NCBI GenBank assembly: GCA_950106755.1
Contig: OX467089.1
Span: 29,679,345-29,743,344 of the forward strand
DNA length: 64,000 bases
Direction of reading: 5' to 3'
Source of the DNA: Climacium dendroides
Lineage: Eukaryota > Streptophyta > Bryopsida > Hypnales > Climaciaceae
The notes beneath the pieces are model-generated. The model was not told where the DNA came from and did not search any database. It saw nothing but the letters and a program-made list of their open reading frames with translations. Both the position numbers and the translations under genes were made by a program. Positions 23,661 through 35,192 of this stretch are shown here, one piece after another. Each line of letters begins with the position of its first letter. Within the stretch, counting starts at the first letter, position 1.

Positions 23661-23713
23661 TTGTCTCAATTTAATGAATATGGCCTTATTTCGGACGTGT
23701 TTCTCTTGTAGTG

Positions 23714-24499
23714 TTAGTAATTCGTTCATGCACTTCAAGTCGACTCGACCTGAACTGACGTATATGATAGTAAGTAAAGTAATCTAAAATGTATCCTAGG
23801 TATATTGAATAGTTCTGTCATCGAATATCATTAATGAAATGATATACATGGCATTTCAGATCGAGTCGACCTAAATCGTATAATTAATTGTAATTTCGTT
23901 CAAGTGAAAATCTCGTAGATGTCCTTTTGACATTCCCAATATTCACAGATTTGGTCACCAAGAATTCTGTACGTAATGATAATAGTGTGCAGATTGGATT
24001 CGGCTCATTACATGTCTTCATTTCAGGTTGGTTCGACCTGAAGTGTGGGTATTCCCAACACAGACATCAGTTAGAGAAGTTCGAGATTTTTATAGGAATA
24101 AAATAGGGAATTCCCGTCGAATTGAACAAATGAAGATGGGTTCATTCTCTCAGAGTACAAGGGATACTTCAGGTCGATCCGAGCTGAAGTTCAGGATTGT
24201 ACTCAGTTTTCTTACGCTTATATTTTAGGCTATCGAAAATTATACAAGGCAGGGGTCAGACACTTCAGGTTGATTCGACCTGAAAACATAGTTTACAAAT
24301 ATCTGAATTTATAAGGAATTTTAATGAATGATGTCAATTGCAGTTGAAACCTAGGCTTCAGCAAATAGGTTTGTTGGTGTCATAGATGTAGCTATAACAT
24401 TTGATCATTTAGGTCGGTTCGACCTAAACATGAATGAAATTGCATGATCTATGCTTCAATTTACTTACCTTGTTTCACATTGCATTTTTACAGGTATCC
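23714..24499 (+). promoter_or_regulatory. Leader/intron of gene copy B with family-B palindromes (half-site TTCAGGTCGA)
   Basis: Dyads of the form TTCAGGTCGA-N-TCGACCTGAA, with some mismatches, lie at about 23733-23756, 23854-23876, 24023-24045, 24167-24190, 24261-24284 and 24406-24430. Two more are at 5800-5819 and 5853-5876, left of element A. The last precedes the acceptor (TTTTTACAG, ~24493) of the coding exon. The stretch is otherwise AT-rich and non-coding. The series was evidently continuous before element A was inserted. Confidence 0.85.
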
Positions 24500-25802
24500 A
24501 TGGATACTATAGATGACCCTGATGACATGGACATGTCATCGGGTTCTGAATCTAGTGAATTCAGACATGATGATGAGGATTTCATGACATCTTCAGAAGA
24601 CGAATTTCAAAATGTCGAAGCAATGAATGTTGGGGTCCCGGAATGCAAAGGTCTACCGCGTCGGCTTTGGAATACTCAAGTTGTCACCTTGTACAATGAG
24701 GCTGGAGTGCTTGTGGGTGAAGGTGTTTGTCACAGTGTGAACTCTGACCTCGTTTTGGGTGCCAATGGCCCTCTTGGTGACACCCACGTGGCGATCCACA
24801 TCTCCAAAACGCATAGCGAAGAGGACCTACCGGAGGAACAAGTGTGTTCATTGTTGGCTTGGCCTATTCATCTTGTCCACTGTCGTGGAGCTAGCCTTAG
24901 AGACCATGAGGCTAGGGACAAATTCAACTGTCTCCAATAAGCTCTCTTGAATCCGCCCTCTTCGACGTCTTCGAGACCATACACAAGTATGGTCCGAAAT
25001 GCGCCCCGCGAGGCAAATTTGAAATCGAAGGAGTTGCTTACTCAAGATTCCATCCATGCAGTGTCTACTAAAATATGTTGTAGTCGCAACTGTGTTTAGC
25101 CATTTCCTAGGGATAAGATTCGAGCCTTTCGTGAATGCATGTATCGCAACTCCACGTTCAAGCATAGGGCATACATGAAAATGGATGTGCACAGGCAGGT
25201 GCATGTTGATGAGCATGGTAGACGAATGGTGTCAATTGACAACACACCGGTATGTATGCGAGCGTGGATGCATATAGCTGGGGTCCCTGAGGCCACATTC
25301 TATCGCTACCAATCGTACATGAGGCGTGGTTGAGAGGCAAAGGACCATGGCAATAAGGGAACGGTGAAACCGAGGAAACACACTCAACAAGTTATAGCAA
25401 CATTGAAGTGCATTCTGGAGAAAGAAGCAGATCACATGCCTCATCGTACAAAGACCCTAAAGTTAGGAGAGAAAGTTGTGGCCAAGATCCTACCTTCTAC
25501 CTTCTACCTTCCAATGGAAGGGTAAGATGAAAGAACTCAATGATGTCAATGCTATTTTTGGACTGAGTGAGGTGTCAGCTTCGAACTTGAGTAAGATTAA
25601 GTGCTGTAAGTTCCCAGAGTATGAGGTGAAGAAGCCTGGAGACAATTTTGCGCGATGTGGCACGTCTGACAAATTGCAAGACCTCAAGAAGGGTGCTATA
25701 AGTGGGTCTCACAATGAATTGAAGTATTCTCGGAAGTTGGATAGGCACATTGAGATTGCTCGAGCTCATCGGGAGTTGTATTATGCGAACCGTCACCGTT
25801 CA
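24500..25802 (+). pseudogene. DUF7869-type gene copy B, 5' part, decayed and split by CACTA element 2
   Basis: Starts at ATG 24500 (MDTIDDPDDMD). Similarity to copy A runs colinearly: VLVGEGVCHSVNSDLVLG, GDTHVAIHI, LAWPIHLV, LRDHEAR, then PEATFYRYQ and FARCGTSDK (the second Cys of the CxxC is Ser). The frame is broken by TAA 24938, TAG 25099 (copy A has Gln), TGA 25331 and a short CTTCTAC duplication near 25495 that shifts the frame. The segment stops at TCA 25800-25802, the target duplication of the CACTA element, and resumes in phase at 43001. Confidence 0.8.
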
Positions 25803-26060
25803 CACTATAAGAAAACCATGTTTTTGACTGCGTTACGCTGTGACATCACCCGTTATTTTTGATGTCACTACGTTTTTGGACGAACGCGCAGATCAGGGAC
25901 AATTTTTTGTAATGTCATCTGAAACGTCATAGTAGACGTCAGGAAATGTAGGGATGTCACTTTGAATGGACGTGTTTTTCACTATGTCCAACAAAATAAA
26001 GGACGTTTCAGATGACATAAAAAAACCCACGAATCAGACACGTCAACCACTGGTGCGTCT
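25803..26060. repeat. Left subterminal region of CACTA element 2 with ACGTCA/TGACATC motifs
   Basis: After the terminal CACTATAAG the motif family TGACATC, GATGTCAC, GACGTCA and ACGTTTC recurs every 15-30 bases in both orientations, the usual layout of TNPA-type binding sites in CACTA elements. The matching right region is about 42540-43000. The same motif also occurs inside the element (33570-33600, 38700-38830). Confidence 0.6.
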
Positions 26061-26469
26061 TTCACTGCGGGCAGGTGCACTGCTGTCACTGAGAGGACAG
26101 GGGGGGTGCTGCCCTATAGGGAAAACACCTGATCAGTATAGGAAAGAGCTTGAGGGTGTAAAATTCAGGCTTTCTAGGAGGATGTGAAGTCATGGGTACA
26201 AGGTAGGATTAAAGTGACATAGACACATGTAATGACATCCCAAATGTGTTTTGGTGTTACAAGTCTAGGGTATGCCAAAATAAAAAGGATGTACAGAATT
26301 AAATATTTTAGGTCCTAAAACATGAAAGATGGGAAATAAAAATGGAGACTCATTGGGATAACCTTATCATAGAGGTGAAGTTACGCAATATTATTTGGAG
26401 ACGGGTTTTGAGAACAAAAAATGGGGATTACTTGGGAGTGTTGGGATCAATGTGACATTATTCCATTGG

Positions 26470-28590
26470 CTTTGAAATTGCAAATTAGGCCCCATAAAAT
26501 GGAGAGTGACTTGCAGTCCCCATAGTGAATTCCTTCCAATATTTTTTGGATTTACGGAGTTGGGAAAAAATTAAATGGGGAGAAAATTAAATGGGGAGAA
26601 TATAGGGGTGTCTAGTTCAAATTCATTCCATTGGGTTGGGGCTTGGGGGTCCCCCCTCCAATATGGGGGTGAATGGTAGTACGGGGAGTGCGAAGAAGTG
26701 CTTTCCATTGGAGGTTCGTGGATGGCCCAAACAATTTGGGAGTAATTTGAAGTCCCCACAGTGAATTCTTCCCAGTGCTTTTTGGATTTAGAGAGTTGGG
26801 AAAAAATTTAAATGGGGAGAACATGGGGGTGTTATGGCTAAGTTCATTCCATTGGGTTGGGGCTCGGGGGTTCCCTCCAAAAAATTGGGGTGAATGGTCG
26901 TGTGGGGAGTGCCAGGAAGTGCTTTCCCACCTGGGTTTAGGGATGGCCCAAATAATTTGGGAGTGACTTGCAGTCCCCATAGGGTGAAAGCACATTACGC
27001 CCCCCTATAAAGTATGTTAGAAAAGTACTTTTTCAAGATGTATTTATATAACGTACTTTTTTTTAGATAAAATAAACATTATTTTCACTTTTCAATTGAT
27101 CCAATTGGTAGGTATCTATGTAGAGAAGGTATTCTACCACATTATAATCCAATTTAGTGTTTCATCCATCCTCTACAAAGTACTTTACCAACAATAAAAG
27201 CGTGTTAGGTTTGCAAAATAATTACAAATGACTTTGTACAGGCCAAATGAATGATAAAAAAAGCACATTAGTTTGTACAAAGATAGAATATATATACTAT
27301 GCAAGGGCTTCTTAGTGATAGTAGAACTATAATTACAATATCTATTGGAATGTGGAAGTCAGATGGGCATTATCTTTTGCGGAGGAAAAAGACACAAAAA
27401 ATAATATTTACATTCATTTTTTGATGAGTAAAGCACTACATTCACATACTGTAGCATGGCTACTACTTAAATCTCCAAAATTTTGAATATTTGTTTGACT
27501 TTTTTCCTTGCTTCTATTCGTGAAGAATTACTTATGGTACTTTAGGGTAGTTTTAAACTTTCAACTTCATCTCCACTCTTCGTTTTCAAATTTTAAAACA
27601 CAAGTTCTTCAACACTACTAAAGATTTTTGAAGGCAAGGGAGGGGCATTTCAAGGTTGTTTAATTTCCCTTTGCTGCCTAAGAATTTCGAATTAACCACT
27701 GTTGTCAAATAATTTTAATTACTTTCTTATAATTTTAAATTTAAATTTTTTTTAAAAAATTACAATTTTATTTTAAAAAAATTATGAATTAATATTATGT
27801 ACTGTGGCATGGTTTGCATAAAGTGCTAATGTGGCGAATTTCCACAATCTAGGAACTTCAAGGAACTTCTGGGTTTTCTTTGGCTTCGAATATCTTTTAA
27901 TGTATTGTAGAGTTAAAATATTTGACTTTGAATATTAATCTTAATCTGAAATTTGGGTACTACAGAGTTATGAACTTTAAATCTTTATGTTGGAAAATCG
28001 AGTTGAGAATCTAAGGGAAAAAATTCCCACGTGGCACTTCATTCTCATTTTCAAAAAATTCTTAAATAGAAGAAAGATCAAGATACAAGGCAAATTTACA
28101 TTATTAATACCTCTAGGATAGCTTTCAATTGCACTAATCCCAATAGTGAGATTATTGTAGGAAGTAGAATTTGCATATAAGTTTCTTAAGGTTGGAAGTG
28201 ACATGAATAACTAGAAATTGTGTTAACACACTAAAATGCACTTCCAATAAACTCAGGTTCAAATGAAGATGTTCATTAAGAAACTCTTGTCTATAATTAT
28301 GTTACTTTGTAATGGCAAGAATCTACAAGCATCCATTTAAAGTTTATTTAAGTTCTAATGGTACTTCCACCAAGGTACTTTATATACTTCAAGTACTTCA
28401 TGTCCACTCAAAAGTACTCCTAATTTTTTACGAACGTGTATCCAGTGTAGTGTGCTTTCACCCCATAGTGCATTCCTTCCATTGCTTTTCAGATTTAGGG
28501 AGTTGGGAGGAAAATTAAATGGGGAGAACATGGGGGTGTTCCGGCCAAGTTCATTCCATTGGGTTCTAGGTGGGGAGATCTCTGCCCACA
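26470..28590. repeat. Tandem repeat (~245-bp unit) split by a TIR element
   Basis: A unit with TTTTTGGATTTANGGAGTTGGG, AAATGGGGAGAA and TTCATTCCATTGGGTTGGGG occurs at about 26480-26720 and 26725-26980, and a third partial unit resumes at 28464-28585. The third unit is separated by the insertion described next. ORFs over it are repeat artefacts. Confidence 0.7.
26983..28462. mobile_element. ~1.48-kb AT-rich element with 11-12 bp terminal inverted repeats
   Basis: GGTGAAAGCACA at 26983 is the inverted complement of the end TGTGCTTTCACC at 28462. The tandem repeat sequence continues on both sides, with CCATAG directly before and directly after, a likely 6-bp target duplication. The interior is AT-rich, with no recognisable transposase, so it is a non-autonomous DNA element of unassigned superfamily. 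Confidence 0.6.
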
Positions 28591-29229
28591 AAAAAATAGA
28601 AAGCACATTATGTACTCAGCCCATTCTGATTCATTACTATTTTCCACTCTTAGAATATGGTAGAACACAATAATTACAAGTATAACTCCTCTCACTACTA
28701 CGGAACATGGGGTGTGACATTCCATTCTATACAAGACATTGATAATCCTTCTATTCAATGCATAGACGACTTCTTCCATTGCATCACCATGCTCCACTAA
28801 ACAATCTTGCTAAGATCTATGAGAAGGTCTTGTGCTAGCACATGCAAGTACCTAGACCTCGCTCTGGGGTGAAGGCAACAGCAAATATGGTGTTTGAGAC
28901 ATTCTCCATGCAACTTTCACCTCAGAACTCCATGGGAAGGAAACAAAAAACTTTTTTACTGTAGCGAAAAGAACATTCAGAATGGAAGGTGCCCCAATTC
29001 AAGCGAGCATGCCTGCGACCTTGGTTTAAATGTGTCCACTGGAATGTTATATCCAACGTCCTCTTCAACAAGCGTGTTAGAGTGGGCGTCCTCCGTGACA
29101 TCCATTCGCACATCATGTGCAATGTCAACATTGACAATGAGTGTGTAGCAGTCGTTTCATAACAGATCAGCCTCCATTTCCCTACTGTTGTCCATCTCTC
29201 TCCTACTCACTTCAAGACTGCATCCACGG
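28586..29229. other. Non-coding stretch downstream of the TNP2 gene
   Basis: No coding sequence I can support. It is the 3' side of the minus-strand TNP2 gene. Confidence 0.35.
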
Positions 29230-32200
29230 TCAAATGTATGTGCCACCGTCTTCGGCCGGTTGCCTCTGAGGCTCCACGTCCACCAACTGAGGTTGCAAAC
29301 CGGGGAAGTCCGTGTCACTGCCAACATTAATTATGGTAGGCATAGGTTGGTTCACCTGTAGCTGCCCACGTCTACCCCGGACATCTGTGCGACATACAAT
29401 TTTCCAACCTTGCTTGTGCGGATCATCGGAGAAGAATACTTGTTGACAATGCAATGGGAAAGCATAAAAATCAGCGTGGACTCTGCCATCCATGTGAGTG
29501 AAGTTTGCTATTGTAAACCCATATTGGTCTTTGCGGATGTTTGCATATCGAGCATCTTCGTTTGATCGAACCCAATCGCACATCAGCACTATCGTGCAAT
29601 GATTTCGGTAGTCCAACTCCAATATCTCCTGAATATACCCCACGCACTCATTGGTTCTCTCTATGGGTCGCCCATTGCGAAGTCCCCAACGCAATTGCTC
29701 AGTGAATGAGGCCACAATTGCGGAGTCGCATGTGACACGGCCCCTCTCTGCACTACGAACACGGAGGTGCATGCCAAACGCATACATTTGGCGATGTGAG
29801 ACTGCATACTGCTCTGGAGGTTGCCCGTACTCTATAACATCGGGGTCAACATGTTCACCGGCATGTCGTAAACTCTGAACTCTTTGACTCAGCCACAATG
29901 CAAACGGAGGCAAATCGGAGAGCTCGCTGGGATACCGCACTGGCACTGACGGATGTTGACGACGAAAGTGTCTTCGAAAGGCCTCCCTTTCTTCCCAGAT
30001 CTAACCTCTCGCTAACACATACTCCCTACAAGGCATTCAGATCATGCATTGTTAGACGACGCTTACAGTGCCAGGGCGCAGTGAAGAAGCATTGTGAAGG
30101 TACCATATGTCCTATTCGACGTGGACTGCAAGTTTTATGCATTCATAGAGATGTTCACAATGACGTCGACACAAACACATGTATAGCTGAAACGTTACAA
30201 TAAATGTTTATCAAGACATGATCTCCGACATTGTGCACATTACCGTCCAGGTCCCTAGACAACAGAAGTACAAATATGATCTCATAGTAAACTCCAGGAA
30301 AACAATGTAAAGAAGGCTGAAAAGAGCACTCACTCCTGCCATGGTTCTAAGCACGCTGCGATGTCTAGGACGAAGGCATGCGCGTAGTTGCGAAACTCAT
30401 TGGACATTTTCCGCTTTTGCTTTGAATTGCTTGAAATAATTTCATCAATCATGATGGGTTCCTCGGTAGCATCCTACACTCGTTGCGTTGTTGCTCCATA
30501 CTGCTGCATGTACTATGTGCAAAATTCTAACGTCTCCTCCATTCGATAGCCTTTAGCAATGCTACCCTCGGGGTGTGCATACGTCCGCACATAGTCTTTG
30601 AGTGTTTTCATATATCGCTCAATTGGGTACATCCACTGGCAATGCACAGGACCGCAAGTGAAAAGTTGCTCCACTAGGTGCACAGGCAAATGAGACATGA
30701 TGTTCAAGAACGTTGTTGGAAACTCCTTCTCAATCTCGCATGTCGCCATGACAACATCGCGCATCATGTCTTCCTTGTCATCAGCTCGCACCTCCTTTGC
30801 ACATAGCCTTTGGAAAACCCTGCTCATTTTAATAATAGCTAGGCGGACCCTCTCATCTAATATGTTTTTAACCAAAATGGGAAGAATCTGCAAAACATGT
30901 GGACGCACACAAACAAAGTTATTGCATTGTTGGATATTGTCGACATTGAGGTGTACACCAAGAAAGGAGTGTAGGTGGTTCCCTCACTTGTTGCATGAGG
31001 ACATGATAATCATGTGTCTTCATATATTGCAGCTTCCTGTCTACTAAGCGCTTGTAAATGCTACCCACATAGTTTGTAGGGGTCCGAATGTTTGAGACAA
31101 TGGCTACAAATTCCTTGCGCTCATTTGGTGTTAGTATGAAAGGTGCACGTGGCATGTAGTATTGATCATTTTGCCGTCGTGGAGGTTGTAGCCATATCTC
31201 TTCTTGAATGCCCAATTCCTCTACATCTACTCTACTTCCAGCACTGTCCTTCATGCCCAACAAAGTTTTGACTATGTTTTCACATATATTTTTTTCGCAA
31301 TGCATGGCATCCAAGATGTGAGGCTCTAACAAATGCTTCCACAAGGGAAAAAAAAATTGGGAATTAAAGAAAATAAAGCAGAGTTCCGAAACATGTGTAC
31401 CACTACTGTCAAGCATGTACTCTTCAAGTGCTGACGTGCTCTTCACTTCTCAAAATAGAGTGTTGTTCATCCAAGGCAGTGACAACTATGTTACTCCCAA
31501 TGTCTGATATAACGTCAACCATAATGTCCCAATAGACGTCAGGAATAACAACTGTGACATACAGATGGTTAGAAACCCACTGACCTTCCAATACGGCAAC
31601 TGGAACAGAGGACACAGGTGCTTCACCCCAGTGACATGAACTGGGTCATCAGGCTCATTTTCTCTCCCTCCTAGATCCAAGTACGATTGCCGCCACGCTG
31701 CGTATGCGATGGTTTCTTCGGTGGTTTGTTTCTGGGGCCTATCACGAGGCTTCGTTCGACCATTAAACCTCAAATTGCGTCGGTAAGGGTGATGCCGAGG
31801 TAAATAACGACGAGCACCACCATACACAATCTTTGAGCCCTTTGTTCTCCTGTTAGGAAGAACGTCTCCCATTTTAGCCATCCTTGCATCGGTGTCTTTT
31901 CCACAACAAGGACAACCCTTGTATCCCTTACAGCACAAGCTGGATATGAGGCCCAAGGCCGGAAAATCTGAGATCATCCACATCAATACAGCGCGTAAGG
32001 TGAAACTATGACTCCCTTCTACTTGGGAGAAATCAAGGGCTGGAACACCTTGCCATAATTCTTCGAGCTCCTTCAGCAATGGACAGATGAAGACACCAAC
32101 GCCTTTAGATGTAGGTGAGTGCTTTCCCGAAATTAGTATGGATAGTGAAATGAAAAATTTCTTGGTCACTAACCAAGACTCAAAGTTGTATATTAGAATT

Positions 32201-33251
32201 AGCACTGGCCAAGTCGATCAACTGAATGCATGATCCCGTCATCACTAACATGCTTGAGGTAGCCAATCAACATCCGAGCTATCTTTGGTGAACGCCACAT
32301 TCGTTTGAGTCGAGGAATGAGTGGAAAGTGCCGAATGACCTTGGAGGGAATGTTATTTGAGCCATCCATCCACCGGGAGCTACTACAATGGGGACAAATC
32401 TCCAATGATGAATATTCATCTTCAAAAAGGATAGAACCATTTGGACACCCATGCACGTTGTTGTAATGCAAGCCTAATTTTCTAATGGTCTTTCGTGCTT
32501 CGTAATGGGATCCCGGCAGCTTATTACCTCTTGGTAGTAAGTCCACAGACAAATACCGGAACAACTCATCACTAAACCTATTGCTCACCCGAAACACCGT
32601 ACACATGTTCATAATTATGATGGTGGCTGAGACAACACTTGTCCCTGATCCATTGTACAACGGGGTAGTAGCTTGTCTGTAAAGGTCCTCCAATCTGTCC
32701 ACACTATCACCACCAACGTCATCGTTTTCGGGAAACTCCACACTACCTTCAGCCTCTCCGTGTAGTGTGTCTCCTCTGTCCAATGCCTCAAGGACCTGCC
32801 GGTGGACTTCGTGATATGCATCTAAAGGGATGTGGGGCTCCGCATCAGCTTGCCCTGCATTTTCAGGCTGTGCGACGTTGTTGTTGATGTCAGGCTCAAT
32901 GTCAAAGGAAGCATTGTCAATGACATCATCGTCATAAGCAATGTCCTCAACCCACATTCCCCGCCGTGGATAGCCCTCGGGGGGGTCTCCACCCAGTAAG
33001 GATTTTGTAAGAAATGGATCCCGACCAACCTCTCTGTAGTGCCGACGAATAACCTGAATGGTTTTTTGTAAACCGCCCTTGCAATCCCTGCAGGGACACC
33101 TGAATGATTGAATGTTTTCCTCTGTGGCCACTCTCAACTCAATGTGCAAAATGAAGTCACCAAGTGGAATGTGGCGTAATGTGCGTCCGTCTTCTGAAAT
33201 ACAGATAGTTGCACCTTGTCGGCGAGTTTGGGAATTGAGACGCCACGCCAT
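29230..33251 (-). pseudogene. TNP2-type CACTA transposase, first catalytic region deleted
   Basis: Read right to left. 33251-32204: N-terminal CPCRDCK motif (transposase-associated type), then LLPRGNKLPGSHYEARKTI, LHYNNVHGCPNGSILFEDEY, CPHCSSSRW and IRHFPLIPRLKRMWRS. 32203-31486: Transposase_21 block with SLSILISGKHSP, LKELEELWQGV, LRAVLMWMISDFPALG and GCPCC. 31446-30919: LEPHILDAMHCEKNICENIV. 30908-30513: DUF4218 type (HLPVHLVEQLFTCGPVHCQW, YPIERYMKTLK, HPEGSIAKGYRMEE). 29946-29230: DUF4216 type (GYIQEILELDYRNH..VLMCDWV, HCQQVFFSDDPHKQGWKIV). In intact TNP2 proteins, SVDRLGQ is followed by a segment of some tens of residues containing the first catalytic Asp (LGLA-DGFNPF). Here, at about 32203, it jumps directly to PVLILIYNF with a frame change, so the segment is missing. 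The protein cannot be an active D-D-E enzyme. Confidence 0.9.
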
Positions 33252-34603
33252 CTACAAAGTGAATACAAGGTCGCAACCAAGTGTTAAAGAATGTTTAGGT
33301 TCAGAATGATACAAATCTGAGTGTGACATACAACGCACATTGCTTCCATGGCCAAGTTCCGTCATTGCAGAACAACCTCGATCTTCAAATCACAACTTCA
33401 GACGTGCGTTAAGATTCCTTCACAATTAGCGTGCCTTTCTCAATGAAAGCATTACTGGAAATGAGTTAATTGTTTTACATCTAGGCCCATACTGTGTCAT
33501 CCAAGGATCGAAATGTAAATTTCAATTGATGGCACTTAGAGCCCTGTATTGACTGTCAAAGAGGATGTCAAAAGTGACGTCAACAATGACATCAACCTGA
33601 GTTTGTTTAAACACAAACTTTAGATGCCTCATCCGAAGTTGTCGCAGAGCATGTTGTAAGTGATAGCATTGTGCAGAAGAAGACATATTCTTCAACACGA
33701 ATATGACAGGCTAGATGTCCATTGTGACATCATCGAAAACAGGAGTCCGTACGAACAGAGTCCAAGCTTAGGACTTTCCCCACGTGTTTAAGGGTTGTCC
33801 CACAATGACAGAGGTGACCACATTGCCCATGACTACTATCTTCTGTGTCTCATCAGTTGAGGGCGCACCACCTTATACCATGGAGTGTACAAGTTGCTCA
33901 CCAAAATGGCCGTATACTGTGAATTGCCACTGCGTCGTAGGGTGGTACGCTTTGCGAAGCCTTGCCAGGAGGCGTTTGTCATCCCGGCGGAAGACTCTGA
34001 GGCGGCTTCGTTGCTCACTAGTTTTGTCTGTAGGCATATATGCACCAATCTAGAAGGTCAGTCTGTGAAGACTCGACAAAGAAGTACTGCTGGAGGAATC
34101 CTTCAATGCAGCTCTCGCCACACCGTCCAGGATGCTCTCCCACTTCAAACATTGCCTCCAAGGCATGAGGGCAATGCAAAGGAAGGTGCCGTCCAGCAGG
34201 TAATTTCCAATGTACACAACTTCACTAACGAAACAATGAAATATCGTGTCATGGGGCTAATCGGGACCCTCGCAAGTGCATTAGGGTTTGCAGGCAAGGC
34301 TGCCGATGTTGCGCTGCGTAGAATTAGGGTTTGCAGGCACGGGCTACCGGTGGCACGGGTGTGAGTCGGGCCTTCTCCGTGACAGCAATAGGGGCTCATA
34401 TGGGGCTCATAGGGCTCATAGGGGGTCCACCTCACCTATAGGGGTGGGGGCGGGCCTTCAATTCCAGTGGCGTCTTCCGCCACGCTGTGTTGGTTTGAAC
34501 GCGCGGCCCTTGCAACACCCTGAAGTTTCTCTTCTGCCCATACTGTGGAATCCTTAAATTGCGTTCGTCTTTGGAGCCAGCCTTGCTAATGTGAGAGAGG
34601 TGA
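33252..34603. other. Centre of CACTA element 2 between the divergent genes
   Basis: Probably promoters and 5' leaders of the TNP2 and TNPA-like genes. Motifs of the TGACGTC family occur at 33560-33600. A 159-codon open frame (33885-34364) has no recognisable pattern and no homologue in the window; I do not call it. A short GGGGCTCATA tandem occurs at about 34390-34425. Confidence 0.4.
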
Positions 34604-34871
34604 TGTGACAACTCATATTTTTGATTTTTCTTTGTTTACCTTTTTGAGTGGAATAGAAATTAGAAATAGGTACTCGGATTCATCTAAAGGGAGAAAGATA
34701 AATCAAAAATAGTCACAAGAGGACCTTACGGAACTAATCCGGTCTTAGGTAGAAGCGGATCGGATTAGATTTCCAACCGGATTGTATTTCCAACCGGATT
34801 GGAGAGAACCGGATGTCAATAAACGGACCGGATATCCGACCGGTCATAAAGACAGTCCAGGGCGTCAAGAC

Positions 34872-34880
34872 TATATAAAG
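34872..34880 (+). promoter_or_regulatory. TATA box before the LTR-internal ORF
   Basis: TATATAAAG lies 313 bases before the ATG at 35193, preceded by repeated CCGGAT/ATCCGG motifs (34735-34850). This indicates a dedicated upstream promoter for the gag-like ORF. Confidence 0.5.
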
Positions 34881-35192
34881 CCTGACCCTACCCATTTTCA
34901 GGTCTCTGGTTTTTCACGTGTTGTCGTTTCCTGTCTTAGCGACTGACGTTTTTCCGTTTACCGCGGCAAGGAGGGAAAGTACAAGAGGGCCCAGTAGTGA
35001 GTGAGGGGTGTGAGACGGAGAGATCGCCTCCGGGCACGAGTGGGTGAGACATTGAGTGCGAGCGGATACGGAACCGTGAGACACTGAGAGTGTGAGCGCA
35101 CCAGGAGGTTGGTTTGCAGGTGGAGCGGAATATCAGAGTGTGAGCGCTCTCTTGTAGGACCGTAGAGACCGAAACCGGGTAGAGCTACCCTC

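Larger units (their letters stand above)
5896..23713. mobile_element. Element A: 17.8-kb CACTA-ended transposon without TNP2
   Basis: The left end CACTACAAGAAAAGC (5896) and the right end, whose complement reads CACTACAAGAGAAAC (ends 23713), are flanked by the 3-bp duplication TTA (5893-5895 and 23714-23716), as expected for CACTA transposition. A second inverted block of 27 bases is perfect: 6089-6115 against 23661-23687. On both sides the host sequence is the family-B palindrome region, so the element interrupts another element. Its genes are three minus-strand genes (6541-13591) and one plus-strand DUF7869-type gene (20056-22905). Between them lie arrays of family-A palindromes and about 4 kb of AT-rich DNA. 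I see no TNP2 (Transposase_21) gene inside it. Ends and TSD are read directly; the claim that it moved as a unit follows from them. Confidence 0.85.

Noticed and set aside
33885..34364. 159-codon frame in the centre of CACTA element 2
   Set aside because: No recognisable pattern, overlaps other frames, lies in a likely promoter region; could at most be part of an unrecognised exon.
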